Part shown: positions 26,862 to 36,487 of the stretch, piece by piece
How positions within the stretch are numbered: the first letter of the stretch is position 1
How the letters are laid out: each line of letters starts with the position of its first letter
Source: Gammaproteobacteria bacterium
GTDB lineage: Bacteria > Pseudomonadota > Gammaproteobacteria > DSM-16500
Assembly (NCBI GenBank): GCA_013286495.1
Contig: JABDFQ010000006.1
Coordinates: forward strand, 1-64,000
Direction: 5' to 3'
DNA: 64,000 bases
The notes under the pieces: model-generated
The model's input: the letters and a program-made list of their open reading frames with translations, nothing else
What the model was told of the DNA's origin: nothing
The model's database searches: none
Program-made: the position numbers and the translations under genes

Positions 26862-27671
26862 ATGCGTTATCTCACTAACTTTTTTTTAAAATTTCTTGTC
26901 TTGTTCTTCATCACTTGCAGTAACATCGCTTTCGCTGACAACTCAGTCTCTGTTCCCATCCTGGTTTATCATGTTTTAAATCCAACCATTCCAAGCAGCA
27001 TGACAATTACACCGGAAAAATTTGAATCGCAAGTAAAATGGCTGAAAGAGAATGGTTATACTGTCATCCCACTCAAACAACTGGTTGCTTATTTGCAGGG
27101 AAAAAATGTTTCCCTTCCCGCAAAGCCGATTGTCATCACAGCTGATGATGGTTGGAAATCTGATTACACTTATATGTATCCCATCGCACGTAAATATAAT
27201 ATTCCAATTACCTTGTTTATATATCCAGGAACTATTTCGCAGGGAAAAAATGCATTAACCTGGGAGCAATTAAAAGAATTAATGAAAACTGGTTTGTTTG
27301 ATGTTCAGGATCATACATTCAGTCATCCCAATTTTAAGCAGGCAAAAAAACATATGTCACAGGATGCCTATGAAAAATTTGTTCGCAAGGAATTATTTGA
27401 TTCGAAAAAAGTGCTGGAAGATAAATTAGGAATAAAGGTTGACTACCTGGCATGGCCTTTTGGTATTTATGATAGTTATCTCGAAGATCAAGCTGCCAAA
27501 GCTGGTTATACCATGGCGTTAACAATTGATTATCGTCATGCTTCTCATATCTATCGTCCCATGGCGCAGCCACGCTACATGATTGTGGATTCACAATCCA
27601 TGCCAACCTTTATTTCTATCGTAAAAGGTAAAGCGCAAGGCTCAGTTGATAAAAGAGCGTTACGTAGCTAA
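26862..27671 (+). CDS. secreted polysaccharide deacetylase (NodB domain)
   Basis: Zn-dependent carbohydrate esterase family 4 enzyme that removes N-acetyl groups from glycans, probably in the periplasm. A signal peptide (FFLKFLVLFFITCSNIAFA) is followed by LVYHVL, the metal/catalytic motif ITADDGWKSDY, and HTFSHP with the two Zn-binding His. The arrangement resembles the PgaB-type deacetylase domain. The chosen ATG is preceded by GGAGGA; the frame also extends upstream to 26817 but without a better site. It is 24 bp from the permease gene that follows and probably co-transcribed. Confidence 0.85.
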   Translation: MRYLTNFFLKFLVLFFITCSNIAFADNSVSVPILVYHVLNPTIPSSMTITPEKFESQVKWLKENGYTVIPLKQLVAYLQGKNVSLPAKPIVITADDGWKSDYTYMYPIARKYNIPITLFIYPGTISQGKNALTWEQLKELMKTGLFDVQDHTFSHPNFKQAKKHMSQDAYEKFVRKELFDSKKVLEDKLGIKVDYLAWPFGIYDSYLEDQAAKAGYTMALTIDYRHASHIYRPMAQPRYMIVDSQSMPTFISIVKGKAQGSVDKRALRS

Positions 27672-27695
27672 TGAGAAATTAAAAAAGAAGAAGCC

Positions 27696-29282
27696 ATGCC
27701 AAAAAAAATAAATGCCTGGAATTTATTATGGATATCATTCACCAGCATGATTGGATCTGGCTGGCTTTTTGGCTCGCTTTATTCCGCACACTTTGCAGGG
27801 CCAGCCGCTATCCTCGCCTGGCCGCTTGCTGCCATTTGTTTAATGTTTGTTGCATTGGCTTATGCAGAAGTTGCTACCATGTTTCCGGAAAAAGCTATTC
27901 TTGCGCGCTTGCCACTTTATACTCATGGGCGTTTGACAAGCGTTATCATGGGTGGTCTTGCGTGGATTTCTCTTGCAACCATTCCTGTGATAGAAACGCA
28001 GGGATTAATTCAGTACGCAAATAATTACTGGCCTGATTTAGTAGTACGACACGGCTTTCATTATTCCAGCACTTTTGCTGGTTATTTATTTGCACTTACT
28101 TTATTGCTGAGTTTTGTTTTATTAAATTATTTTGGCATACGTTTATTTGCACGTATTAATTCTGGTTTTACCATCTGGAAGTTGCTCATTCCTGTTATTA
28201 CGATTATTTCATTATTCGCTACAAACTATCAGTCCATCAATTTCCATCAATATGGTGGCTTTATGCCTTATGGATGGCATGGTGTCATGGCTGCGATGTC
28301 CAGTGGCGGTGTACTGTTTTCATTGCTGGGATTTCGACAGGTAGTTGTTATGGCAAGTGAAACGGAGCAACCTGAAAAATATATTCCAGTTGTAATGGTG
28401 ACGTCATTGATATTGACTGGCTTACTTTACACTGTTTTACAATGGGCATTCATTGGCAGCATGCGTGCACAGGATCTGCTACATGGTTGGGCTAATTTAT
28501 CCTTTCCAGGAGATGCTGGCCCTTTTGCTGCTCTGGCATTGATATCAGGTTTATTGTGGTTAAGTTTATTATTATATGCTGATGCATTTATCTCACCTTA
28601 TTCAACCGGTCTCGTTTATTCCACAACTGCAGCTTATATGCTGGCAAGCATAAGCAGCATGGGAGATGCACCTAAATCATTCGCATTAAAAAATAAATAT
28701 GAAACACCTTACATAAGTTTAACTATTAATTTTTTATTGGCTGCAGCGATGTTTTTTTTATTGCATGGCTGGCAAGCGATGTCGTCCTTTCTGGTTGCCT
28801 GCATCATGATTGGTTATGCAGTGGGGCCTATTTCGCTGATTTGTTTACGCAAACAACTGCCTCTGCATAGAAGACCATTTCGTTTATATTGCAGCGGATT
28901 GATTGCATTTGCTGGATTTTATATTTGCTCAGCTGGAGTTTATTGGGCAGGCTTAACCAGTATTGTTAAATTGTTCGTACTTGTAATAATTGGATTAGCA
29001 CTTTATTTATTTCATTATTTTATTTCTAAAAAATCACGATATGAACTCGATGTAAAAAATGCACTATGGTTGTTATGTTATCTCGCAGGATTAAGTATTT
29101 TTTCCTATTATGGTAATTACGGTGGAATAAAAATTATTCCCGCTTACTGGGACCTCGCATATTTATTTATCTTCGTGCTTGCCATTTTTAATCTTGCTGT
29201 TTATTCACGCAAATCTGCAATCTATACAGAAACAATCATCAGTTCGTTTCGTGATGCAGAATTGATACCGCTAAAAATTTAG
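27696..29282 (+). CDS. APC-family amino acid permease
   Basis: A 528-residue inner-membrane transporter with about 12-14 hydrophobic helices. The first helix carries SMIGSGWLFGSLY, the unwound Gly-rich motif of amino acid-polyamine-organocation permeases, and ASETEQPEKYIP matches the conserved loop after helix 6. Substrate is probably an amino acid taken up with protons; its identity cannot be told. It follows the deacetylase gene. The gene ends six bases before the convergent DUF72 stop. Confidence 0.85.
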   Translation: MPKKINAWNLLWISFTSMIGSGWLFGSLYSAHFAGPAAILAWPLAAICLMFVALAYAEVATMFPEKAILARLPLYTHGRLTSVIMGGLAWISLATIPVIETQGLIQYANNYWPDLVVRHGFHYSSTFAGYLFALTLLLSFVLLNYFGIRLFARINSGFTIWKLLIPVITIISLFATNYQSINFHQYGGFMPYGWHGVMAAMSSGGVLFSLLGFRQVVVMASETEQPEKYIPVVMVTSLILTGLLYTVLQWAFIGSMRAQDLLHGWANLSFPGDAGPFAALALISGLLWLSLLLYADAFISPYSTGLVYSTTAAYMLASISSMGDAPKSFALKNKYETPYISLTINFLLAAAMFFLLHGWQAMSSFLVACIMIGYAVGPISLICLRKQLPLHRRPFRLYCSGLIAFAGFYICSAGVYWAGLTSIVKLFVLVIIGLALYLFHYFISKKSRYELDVKNALWLLCYLAGLSIFSYYGNYGGIKIIPAYWDLAYLFIFVLAIFNLAVYSRKSAIYTETIISSFRDAELIPLKI

Positions 29283-29287
29283 GAATT

Positions 29288-30070
29288 TTATTTTTTTAAC
29301 AATGATTGTAACGATCTCGCATTCTGGATAGCGTAAGCATAATAATCATTATTAAATAATATATAAACTTTTTTTGCGCCATTTTTTCTCATCTGTTGTG
29401 CGCATTTGGCCACTTCTTTTAATTCGCGATGGGTATATTTATAATCAAACCATTTTTTTCTACCATGTAATCGGATATAACCTGCATTTGCCGTTACCCA
29501 TGATATCAATCTGGTTTTCGGCGAATCGGCTGCGCAAAATAGACAGCGCTTTTTAATTAATAGTTTTTTAACTTCGGGTGTAAACCATTTTTCATCACGA
29601 AATTCGACCACAAGTTTTCCTCGCATATTGAAAGCAGTAATGGCTTTTTCAAGTCTTTTGAGGTCATATACCATATTTGGTGGTAATTGCAAAAGCACCA
29701 ATGACAGTTTATTTTCGAGTAATGCAGCTGAGCGACAAAACTTTTTGATAGCACGTTTACAATGCAGCAAGCGTTTTATATGCGTAATATAACGTGAAAC
29801 TTTTATAATGTAGCTAAAATTATTTTTGGCAAGCTTCTTCCAGCGAAGAAACACTTCATCTGGAAATAAATGATAAAATGTCGCATTAATTTCAACGATA
29901 TCAAATGATTTTCCATAAAATGATAACCAGTCTTTGGCTGGCAAATCTTTAGGATAAAAAATACCACGCCAATCCTTATAATTCCAGCCAGATGTTCCTA
30001 TTGTATAATCTGATTTTTTACGTCTCATGTATGAAATTATAACATGAGAGCTGATTACCATTAAAACCAT
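29288..30070 (-). CDS. DUF72 protein (YecE family)
   Basis: A ~260-residue TIM-barrel-like protein of the DUF72/YecE family: IGTSGWNYKDWRGIFYP, FDIVEINATFYHLFP, LVVEFRDEKWF and YIRLHGRKKWFDYKYT are the conserved blocks. Its function is not established. The start at 30070 overlaps the RES toxin stop as TAATG, so translation is probably coupled; an alternative start is MRRKKSDYTIG. It therefore forms the third gene of the antitoxin-toxin operon, which is unusual for DUF72. Confidence 0.88.
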   Translation of the reverse strand: MVLMVISSHVIISYMRRKKSDYTIGTSGWNYKDWRGIFYPKDLPAKDWLSFYGKSFDIVEINATFYHLFPDEVFLRWKKLAKNNFSYIIKVSRYITHIKRLLHCKRAIKKFCRSAALLENKLSLVLLQLPPNMVYDLKRLEKAITAFNMRGKLVVEFRDEKWFTPEVKKLLIKKRCLFCAADSPKTRLISWVTANAGYIRLHGRKKWFDYKYTHRELKEVAKCAQQMRKNGAKKVYILFNNDYYAYAIQNARSLQSLLKK

Positions 30071-30543
30071 TATGATTTTAATGTACGTGTTGGAGCATTA
30101 TATTTACCGAGAAATTTTGCGGTTTTTAATCTCTCACTAAACAGGTTGTGTGAAGGATTGATCACAAGATTATATTCTTCTGGCACAAGTACAGAAGGTA
30201 ATGCTAACGCTAGCCATTTTTGCTGCTGAAATAAAAATTTCTCAGTAAAATCACGTGTTATATCTGTTGCTGGTGTTACATTCCACTCAACAGGTAATTG
30301 CTTTGATGTAAATTTTTTAATTAACTTATCAGGTAATTCTATTGAATAACGATGGTAGCTAAAGCCTGAAACTGAAAGTCCGTTATGTGATAGCCATTCC
30401 AATGTACAAAGTGAAATTGATGATGAGCAATATACTGTTTTTCTTCCCAAATAATTCCATCTTGCAGCGGTGATTAAGCCACCATCACCGGAGAATACTT
30501 TATCAATATCAGCAATTTGTGAAACCCGAAACCAGATACTCAT
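30070..30543 (-). CDS. RES-domain toxin
   Basis: A 157-residue toxin of the RES family, known in other bacteria (MbcT) to destroy NAD+ by phosphorolysis or hydrolysis. The motif block GGLITAARWNYLGRKTVYCS, followed by SISLCTLEWLSH, gives the Arg, Tyr and Glu that define the family. The gene starts overlapping the antitoxin stop by one base and ends overlapping the DUF72 start by one base. Together with the upstream gene it forms a type II toxin-antitoxin pair. Confidence 0.9.
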   Translation of the reverse strand: MSIWFRVSQIADIDKVFSGDGGLITAARWNYLGRKTVYCSSSISLCTLEWLSHNGLSVSGFSYHRYSIELPDKLIKKFTSKQLPVEWNVTPATDITRDFTEKFLFQQQKWLALALPSVLVPEEYNLVINPSHNLFSERLKTAKFLGKYNAPTRTLKS

Positions 30544-30947
30544 TAACCATACATACCATATTTGATTTGTAACAAGACTTGTTCTACCAATCTATGTCCT
30601 GCCTCTGTATCCAGTAAATTAATTGGAGCCTGGTCACCAAGAGAGGGGACATTTCTATAAATCCAGCTTTTTGCTTCATCACTCCCAAGAATTTCTGCTG
30701 CCATAATTAGCACAGAAATCAGGCGAACAAATTTTTCTGTTGTATATGTATCAAGTCGCAGTTGTTGTTTTTTGCGGGAAAAATAGGTTGAAGAGGGAAT
30801 ATGCAATCGTTCGAGTATATCTTTAACAGGAAGATTTTCTTTATCAAGAAAAGCCTCCACCACTTCAGGATCAACGCCATTTCTTATCAGGCTGATTTCC
30901 TTAAAGGGATTTTTTAAATCTTTCAGTAATGTTTTTACTAATGCCAT
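30543..30947 (-). CDS. Xre/MbcA/ParS-type antitoxin
   Basis: A 134-residue antitoxin. The N-terminal two thirds hold an Xre-like helix-turn-helix (LPVKDILERLHIPSSTYFSR). The C-terminal ~40 residues (SLGDQAPINLLDTEAGHRLV, then EQVLLQIKYGMYG) are the MbcA/ParS C-terminal domain that covers the RES toxin active site. It would repress its own promoter, where a repeated motif is seen. It is the first gene of the operon antitoxin-toxin-DUF72. Confidence 0.9.
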   Translation of the reverse strand: MALVKTLLKDLKNPFKEISLIRNGVDPEVVEAFLDKENLPVKDILERLHIPSSTYFSRKKQQLRLDTYTTEKFVRLISVLIMAAEILGSDEAKSWIYRNVPSLGDQAPINLLDTEAGHRLVEQVLLQIKYGMYG

Positions 30948-30967
30948 TAGTGTACCCTCGTATGCTT

Positions 30968-31016
30968 TTAGTATACTCCATATATGTATTTCTTCAACTC
31001 CATATCTGTACTAAAT
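30968..31016 (-). promoter_or_regulatory. candidate operator/promoter of the toxin-antitoxin operon
   Basis: ACTCCATAT occurs twice (30975-30983 and 30997-31005), 22 bp apart, flanked by inverted TTTAGTA...TACTAAA pieces just upstream of the antitoxin start. This fits the paired sites used for autoregulation by Xre-type antitoxins. Promoter boxes were not assigned. Confidence 0.4.
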
Positions 31017-31046
31017 ATAATTATATTTTTCAAAAATTTAGCTCGG

Positions 31047-32081
31047 TTACCCCGCCTTCTCTGCATACACCATCTTCTGCAATTGCTGATTAACACCTTG
31101 CAGTTGCGATTTTTCCTGCGCAATCTGCCATTTTTCTTCAGCTAGCTGTTTATTCTGTTCCTGCAATTCTGCGATTTCATTACGTGCATGGTTTAATTGC
31201 TCGGAAATGGATATGTGCTGTTTTTGTTGCTCGAGCATGAGGGATTGCTGATGATTATATTTGTCCAGTAAATCCTGATGTTGTTTGCGCACATCATTTT
31301 GTGCAGCATCCATTTTGGTATAGACAGATTGCAGGAGTGTCCATTCACCTTGTAATTTCTCATGTGCATTTTGCAAATGCGCATGTTCCTGCAAGGATTT
31401 GTCCAGACGTGTTTGTAAGGTATTTTTTTCCTGTGCAGCATCTTTAAGCAATACTTCAAATTGCTGTTTTTCACGCATTTGTTTTTCCTGATCACTAATG
31501 CGTTGCACACGCATGCTTTCACGATAATGCTCCAGATTATCCTGTGCGAGTTTATGTAAGCGATGTAATTCATCAATGCGCTGCTGCTTTTCAGCAATTT
31601 GCTGCGCGCTTGCATCCTGCTTCACTTGCATGGCATTTGCTTCTTTTTGCATGCTTGTTATTTTTTGTTCGAGAGATTGTGTGTTGTCCGTCAGACTAAT
31701 CTTTTCCTTATTCCATGTCTCATACATTTTTTGCCAACGATGGTTATTATTTTTATATTTTTCAATTTCTGCCTGTAATTGTTTATGCGTGATTTCTGAT
31801 TGCTGCCTGACGCTAACTATCTGAGTATCGGCATGCGTTTGCAAACGCTGCCACAGGTTTTTCATGAGGGTAACAAATTCTTGTGGAAGTGTGTCACAGA
31901 GCATTTCTGTGATTGAACCTTCTTGTTCAGCGCGCCATTTACGTAAATGATTAGCTATCGTCGTTGTACTGCCTGTGCCGAGGAGATGCCGGATTTGTTC
32001 GATGGTGGGTTGTTTGCCTTCGTTCGCCAGTTGTTCGGCTACACGTGATACGTCTTCAAATGTAACTCCATATCTTGCCAT
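31047..32081 (-). CDS. KfrA-like DNA-binding coiled-coil protein
   Basis: About 344 residues. The N-terminal ~60 residues (MARYGVTFEDVSRVAEQLAN then PTIEQIRHLLGTGSTTTI) are the KfrA_N DNA-binding domain, normally a plasmid-borne regulator/partition accessory. The rest is a long Gln/Glu/Lys-rich coiled coil, as in KfrA. The ATG at 32081 with GGGAG upstream matches family starts; the TTG at 32102 is less likely. It could organise DNA or regulate itself. Its presence here may reflect an integrated plasmid-type gene. Confidence 0.85.
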   Translation of the reverse strand: MARYGVTFEDVSRVAEQLANEGKQPTIEQIRHLLGTGSTTTIANHLRKWRAEQEGSITEMLCDTLPQEFVTLMKNLWQRLQTHADTQIVSVRQQSEITHKQLQAEIEKYKNNNHRWQKMYETWNKEKISLTDNTQSLEQKITSMQKEANAMQVKQDASAQQIAEKQQRIDELHRLHKLAQDNLEHYRESMRVQRISDQEKQMREKQQFEVLLKDAAQEKNTLQTRLDKSLQEHAHLQNAHEKLQGEWTLLQSVYTKMDAAQNDVRKQHQDLLDKYNHQQSLMLEQQKQHISISEQLNHARNEIAELQEQNKQLAEEKWQIAQEKSQLQGVNQQLQKMVYAEKAG

Positions 32082-32159
32082 TGCAGCGTCTCCCTTTGCC
32101 AATTCAATATTACGTTCAATGTATAATAACGTTATTTAATGAATATGCAAATGCCTGGC

Positions 32160-32187
32160 AAAAAAACCTTCCCCTTGAGGGGGAAGG
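32160..32187 (-). terminator. intrinsic terminator of the GH5 gene
   Basis: CCTTCCCC (32167-32174) and GGGGAAGG (32180-32187) form an 8-bp stem with a 5-base loop, followed on the minus strand by seven T (A run at 32160-32166). It lies just after the glycosidase stop. Confidence 0.8.
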
Positions 32188-32195
32188 AGTCCTTT

Positions 32196-33755
32196 TTAAT
32201 TACTGATTGGCTGCAAATACGTCTTTAATACGCCCATCTTTTCATCCGTAGGTGTGACGCGTAATTTGTAATCATGCCAGTCATGTCCTGTGCTCCAGAC
32301 TGTCCAGCCAACAAATCCATATTCCTTGTCGCGAGCCGCATTATCCTTGAGATATTTCATGAATTCATCCATTGCAATCAGACAATTCTTTTGCCTGGTG
32401 ATACCAAATTCCGTCACAATCGCCTTCAGATTATTTGGATTACCATCCTGATCGACATGCAAATAATCCACAAAAGCCTGCAGATTAAAACCACCATACT
32501 GCGGTGAATCCTTGTCTGTGGTTTTCAGATTGGTTAAGCAATCATCCTGGGTACCACTGTAATCTTTATCCAGATATTGATGCACATTAATCAGGATTTT
32601 GCTTAGATCGGTAATACCATGATCAGCAAAATTTTTACGCGTGAATAATGAAGCATTGGAAATATCCTTGCCATCACTTCCCTTCCATTTGTATGTTGTC
32701 CATGAATGCAAACCTGACCAGGCATTGCCTTCGACAAGAATGTAATTATCAAAACCAAGACTGCGCAATGTTTTAATCAGCGTTGCCTGAATGGTAAATA
32801 CTAGTTCATTCGGCACATTCACTGGCTCGTTCATGAGATCAAATGCAATATAATGCATGTCGATTTCTTTGGTATCACGAATAGCTTTGTAAATTTTACT
32901 CCAGATATCCTGATATATTTTTTCATCCAGCACTAATTTTCCATCCGGACAATTTTTTGCACCGTCAAAACAACCGGAATATTCTTCACCATAAGTTGAA
33001 TAACGCATATAAGCATGCAAATCCACAATCGTCATGACTTTTGCTTTGGTTAATGTGATCAATAATGGTTTAACATAGGAATTAAAATATTCCTGATTAA
33101 TTTCTCCTTTTCCTGCACCATCCATTTGCAAATAACTCCAGCTTAATGGAATTCGAAATGTATTCATGCCGGCAGAAAGAAATGCTTGTGTATCTTTCAG
33201 ATCTGAATTTTCCGTTTTTTCTCCAGATAAATTAGGAGTAGAAGAAGGACTGATGACTTTGCCAAATTCCAGTCCTGATAAATTGGCACCAACAAATTGC
33301 CAGTCAGCATTGCTTGCTGGGGCTTTGCCATTCATCAAATTTGCATTCACATCAATCGGTGTCAAACGTATTTCACCGGTGAGATTTCCACTTGCATCCA
33401 CTTCTCCATTTTTATACGTAATATGTGCATCCTTAAATGGTGCATAACCACTGATTTTTACATTATCGTTCACATCAAAACTGACCCAGCCTAAATAAGA
33501 ATCTTTTTCATCACAACCACCAAAACGTAATGCACCGCCAACATAACCTTGTGAAGGATTTTTTTTAAATTTGGCAAGATCAATGGAATCACCTGGTTTA
33601 ACTTTTTCACCATTCACACACAGCCATGGATCTGCACGATGTGCATCTGGTCCAATGCCTTTTATTTTATTGACAATTGTTGTTCCTGCCATTGCTGCAT
33701 TCATTTGGAAAACAAGACAGGCAATAAGAGTTAATTTCATTTTATGATTCATCAT
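32196..33755 (-). CDS. secreted glycoside hydrolase family 5 enzyme (endoglucanase-like)
   Basis: A ~519-residue exported enzyme: signal peptide (LTLIACLVFQMNAAMAG), an N-terminal ~150-residue beta-rich domain that may bind carbohydrate, then a GH5 (cellulase) barrel. The catalytic acid lies in AFDLMNEPVN and the nucleophile in AIVTEFGITR; RIPLSWSYLQM and VDLHAYMRY are further conserved blocks. It would cleave beta-1,4-glucan or related polymers. The ATG at 33755 is preferred over a GTG four codons upstream. A strong terminator follows. Related cellulases occur in Legionella. Confidence 0.88.
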   Translation of the reverse strand: MMNHKMKLTLIACLVFQMNAAMAGTTIVNKIKGIGPDAHRADPWLCVNGEKVKPGDSIDLAKFKKNPSQGYVGGALRFGGCDEKDSYLGWVSFDVNDNVKISGYAPFKDAHITYKNGEVDASGNLTGEIRLTPIDVNANLMNGKAPASNADWQFVGANLSGLEFGKVISPSSTPNLSGEKTENSDLKDTQAFLSAGMNTFRIPLSWSYLQMDGAGKGEINQEYFNSYVKPLLITLTKAKVMTIVDLHAYMRYSTYGEEYSGCFDGAKNCPDGKLVLDEKIYQDIWSKIYKAIRDTKEIDMHYIAFDLMNEPVNVPNELVFTIQATLIKTLRSLGFDNYILVEGNAWSGLHSWTTYKWKGSDGKDISNASLFTRKNFADHGITDLSKILINVHQYLDKDYSGTQDDCLTNLKTTDKDSPQYGGFNLQAFVDYLHVDQDGNPNNLKAIVTEFGITRQKNCLIAMDEFMKYLKDNAARDKEYGFVGWTVWSTGHDWHDYKLRVTPTDEKMGVLKTYLQPISN

Positions 33756-33831
33756 TTTCGATTCCACTCCAGTGTTTATGATTTATTAAGGTTTCAATTT
33801 AAACAATCCCGAACAGAAAAATACCTGTTAT

Positions 33832-35082
33832 TTATGACAGGCTATTCCCTATCACCCGCTGATAACGTTTGAGTAATAATAATAAGCAGGGTAATAACAT
33901 GAATATAAAAATAAAAAAGCTCAAATAATGTAATTGGTAAATCAGCAATCCACTGACACTCATCAATAACATTTTTGCTGCCGCCATGACAGAAGTCAGA
34001 AAAGCATTTTGACTCGCGGTATAGGGACGCTGACTTTGACTGGCAATTAACATACCAAAAGCGGCTGTGCTCACACCCAATATTAAGTTACTGATAATGG
34101 ATTGCAGATAAAATAAATAATGTGCGAATGAATGATTACCCAGCATTGTCAATGGAATAAAAACAAGATTGATGCTCGCATAGAGAATCGCGCAAATGTC
34201 TAATGTGCGAATGAAGTTTATGCGTGTGTTAATGATGCCAGCAAATAAACTTCCCATTAATGCAAATACACCACCGAAACTTCCTTGCCATATACCAATT
34301 TCTGCCAGGGTAAATCCTGCTTGTAATAAAAATGGATTCACAATTAAAAGTAATAATGATTCCGCATAGTTATAAGTTGCAACCAGTGCCAGCAAACTCA
34401 AAGCGTAAGGACGTTTCATGATGTCCATGACTGGATCAAGATAAATAGACAGTAATGATTTTTTAATCGCTGCTTGCGGATAATATTTATGTTTCTGTAA
34501 GAGTATCGCGGGAATCGCAATGAGCATACATAATGCCATGCAATGATAACTGAATTGCCAACCATCATAATAGGCAAGTAATAATGCAATACCACCACCG
34601 GTTATCATGCCTAAACGATATCCTGCTGTATAACAGGCAACACCATAAGCAAATTCATCTGCCTCCATTAATTCAATGCGATATTCTGCTTCTGCAATAT
34701 CCATGATGCTGGAGAAAAGTACGACAATAACAACAATAGCAAACAATATCGGTATATTTTCTGCTGTTGGAGCAAGATAACCAATGACTTCAAAACCCAG
34801 CATGATAAGTGGGATCATTAACAACATCCATGATCGTGCGCGTCCCAGGCGTGATTGTAAAAATGGAATGGAAATTAATTCCATCAGCGGAGTCAGAAAA
34901 TATTTACCTGCATAAGCAAGTGTCGCAAGTCCAAATAAACCGATTATTTCCATCGAAATATTATTTTGTGCAAGACGAGTGGCGAGTGTAGTGGTGGTTA
35001 ATAGCAAAGGCAAACCGCATGCAAACGACCACATAAGTACAGCAAGCATTTTAAATTTTAGATAAGGCTTGATCGTATTCAT
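33832..35082 (-). CDS. MFS transporter, AmpG/PAT-like
   Basis: A 416-residue inner-membrane protein with ~12 helices. The start (MLAVLMWSFACGLPLLLTTT) and the loop DIAEAEYRIELMEADEFAYG followed by GYRLGM resemble AmpG muropeptide permeases and PAT-family acetyl-CoA transporters. The likely substrate is a cell-wall breakdown product, but this is inference. Its ATG overlaps the upstream LuxR stop as ATGA, so the regulator and transporter are translationally coupled. No peptidoglycan-recycling genes are adjacent. Confidence 0.8.
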   Translation of the reverse strand: MNTIKPYLKFKMLAVLMWSFACGLPLLLTTTTLATRLAQNNISMEIIGLFGLATLAYAGKYFLTPLMELISIPFLQSRLGRARSWMLLMIPLIMLGFEVIGYLAPTAENIPILFAIVVIVVLFSSIMDIAEAEYRIELMEADEFAYGVACYTAGYRLGMITGGGIALLLAYYDGWQFSYHCMALCMLIAIPAILLQKHKYYPQAAIKKSLLSIYLDPVMDIMKRPYALSLLALVATYNYAESLLLLIVNPFLLQAGFTLAEIGIWQGSFGGVFALMGSLFAGIINTRINFIRTLDICAILYASINLVFIPLTMLGNHSFAHYLFYLQSIISNLILGVSTAAFGMLIASQSQRPYTASQNAFLTSVMAAAKMLLMSVSGLLIYQLHYLSFFIFIFMLLPCLLLLLKRYQRVIGNSLS

Positions 35083-35801
35083 TTTGAATTAAAATATTTA
35101 TTAATGGATTGATATTTATTGTTGGTGCCAATTTTTTTATTGGCATTTTGCAAATGAAAATTAACCGTGCGTTCACTGATTTTTAATTCTTTGGCGATTT
35201 GTTCCACGCGACAGGATTGCGCTGTCAATAATAAACATTGCTCTTCACGTTTTGTCAGTTTGGCTTTATGTTCACGACGTGAATTTAAATCGAGCAATCG
35301 CTTGAGATGGTGATAATAAACTAATGCAGCAGCCAGCCATTCGAATTGGTATCGTTCAGCATCCTGCAAACAGTTTTCATCTTTGCGCTGATGCAAAGTG
35401 AGCATCAGAATATCCTGATTCATGCCGTGCACAGGCAATGAAATGCCTTTTACAATTCCATAATCAAGCGATTCTTCACGCATACGCGCTTCACGAATAT
35501 TTTTTGCAGCAGCAAGTTGTGCGTGCACACACCAGTGATGCGGCAAGCTAATGCTGCTGACATTTTCCAGTGTGCGATCAACATCGGCATAACCTTGTTG
35601 CAAATAATATTCATGCCAGATACGCAAAGGCGGCGCTGCGAAATCGTAACGCAATTTCTGGCCGGTTTTGGTATGACCCACATATAACGTCACAGCAAAA
35701 CAGGAGAAACCAAATCCACGCAAATATTCGCCCAACAGCGATTCTGCCTGTTTGATCGTTGAGATGGATTCGAGCTTTTTTAAAAATTCATTTATAGTCA
35801 T
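35079..35801 (-). CDS. LuxR-type regulator with autoinducer-binding-like domain (LuxR solo)
   Basis: A 240-residue regulator. The N-terminal ~160 residues resemble the autoinducer-binding domain: RIWHEYYLQQGYADVDRTLE has the conserved Trp, Tyr and Asp positions, and KGISLPVHG follows. The C-terminus (KREEQCLLLTAQSCRVEQIA then KELKISERTVNFHLQNANKK) is a LuxR helix-turn-helix. No luxI is seen, so it would respond to signals made elsewhere. It is coupled by an ATGA overlap to the AmpG-like transporter. Several ligand-contact residues differ from canonical LuxR, so the ligand is uncertain. Confidence 0.85.
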   Translation of the reverse strand: MTINEFLKKLESISTIKQAESLLGEYLRGFGFSCFAVTLYVGHTKTGQKLRYDFAAPPLRIWHEYYLQQGYADVDRTLENVSSISLPHHWCVHAQLAAAKNIREARMREESLDYGIVKGISLPVHGMNQDILMLTLHQRKDENCLQDAERYQFEWLAAALVYYHHLKRLLDLNSRREHKAKLTKREEQCLLLTAQSCRVEQIAKELKISERTVNFHLQNANKKIGTNNKYQSINKYFNSK

Positions 35802-35881
35802 GCGCTTGGGACTGTATTTTGGTTATAATTGGGTCAAATTATATACATTTTTAATTAAAAAGTCCATTAAGAAGGTTATTA

Positions 35882-36457
35882 ATGATGAATAATCACAAAG
35901 GAATAGTTTTAGGGATACTTGTTGCATGTCTTGCAGCCTGTTCACCGATCAATTCAGTTGCACCGTTAGATGAGCAGCAAATCAGGATATTGCTGCAAAA
36001 CGGATGGCAGAAAGCATCTGCTGCTAACATGATCGCAATCAGTGTGCCACAAAGCCAGAACTGGCTTAAAACAGGTAATCCAATCAGCCTCTATCCGCTC
36101 GGACAACATGCAACAAACTGGTGTGAGCGTATTGATACACAAATGCGATCGTATGCCAAACAGCCAAATATGAAAGCATTGCAGTATGCGCAATATGAAA
36201 TTCAACGAGCGACTCAAATGTGTTTGCAAGTGAATCAGGAAATCAAACTCGTGGATAAAAATGCTGTGGTGTTTTATCTCAGCACAGATCATTGTGCGAA
36301 TGAAAAAAATATCCAGCAAACTGCAAAATTATTTAATGGTGAAGATGGTGTTTATATGGTGCGATATAGCGCCATGAATCAGTGTGTTGCGAATGCGGAA
36401 TTTGCAAGAATGTCGCGCGTGATTGAGAAGAGTTATTTGGTTGGAAAGCGACTGTAA
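35882..36457 (+). CDS. lipoprotein of unknown function
   Basis: A 191-residue lipoprotein: lipobox LAAC with Cys20 after a typical signal peptide, then a helical, Gln-rich mature domain with four Cys (WCERIDTQ, QMCLQVN, DHCANEK, NQCVAN), which could form disulfides. No family was recognised. It is divergent from the LuxR gene and ends just before a large palindromic element. Confidence 0.7.
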   Translation: MMNNHKGIVLGILVACLAACSPINSVAPLDEQQIRILLQNGWQKASAANMIAISVPQSQNWLKTGNPISLYPLGQHATNWCERIDTQMRSYAKQPNMKALQYAQYEIQRATQMCLQVNQEIKLVDKNAVVFYLSTDHCANEKNIQQTAKLFNGEDGVYMVRYSAMNQCVANAEFARMSRVIEKSYLVGKRL

Positions 36458-36487
36458 ATCGGTACACGGTTGAGGTGTGTTGACAAT

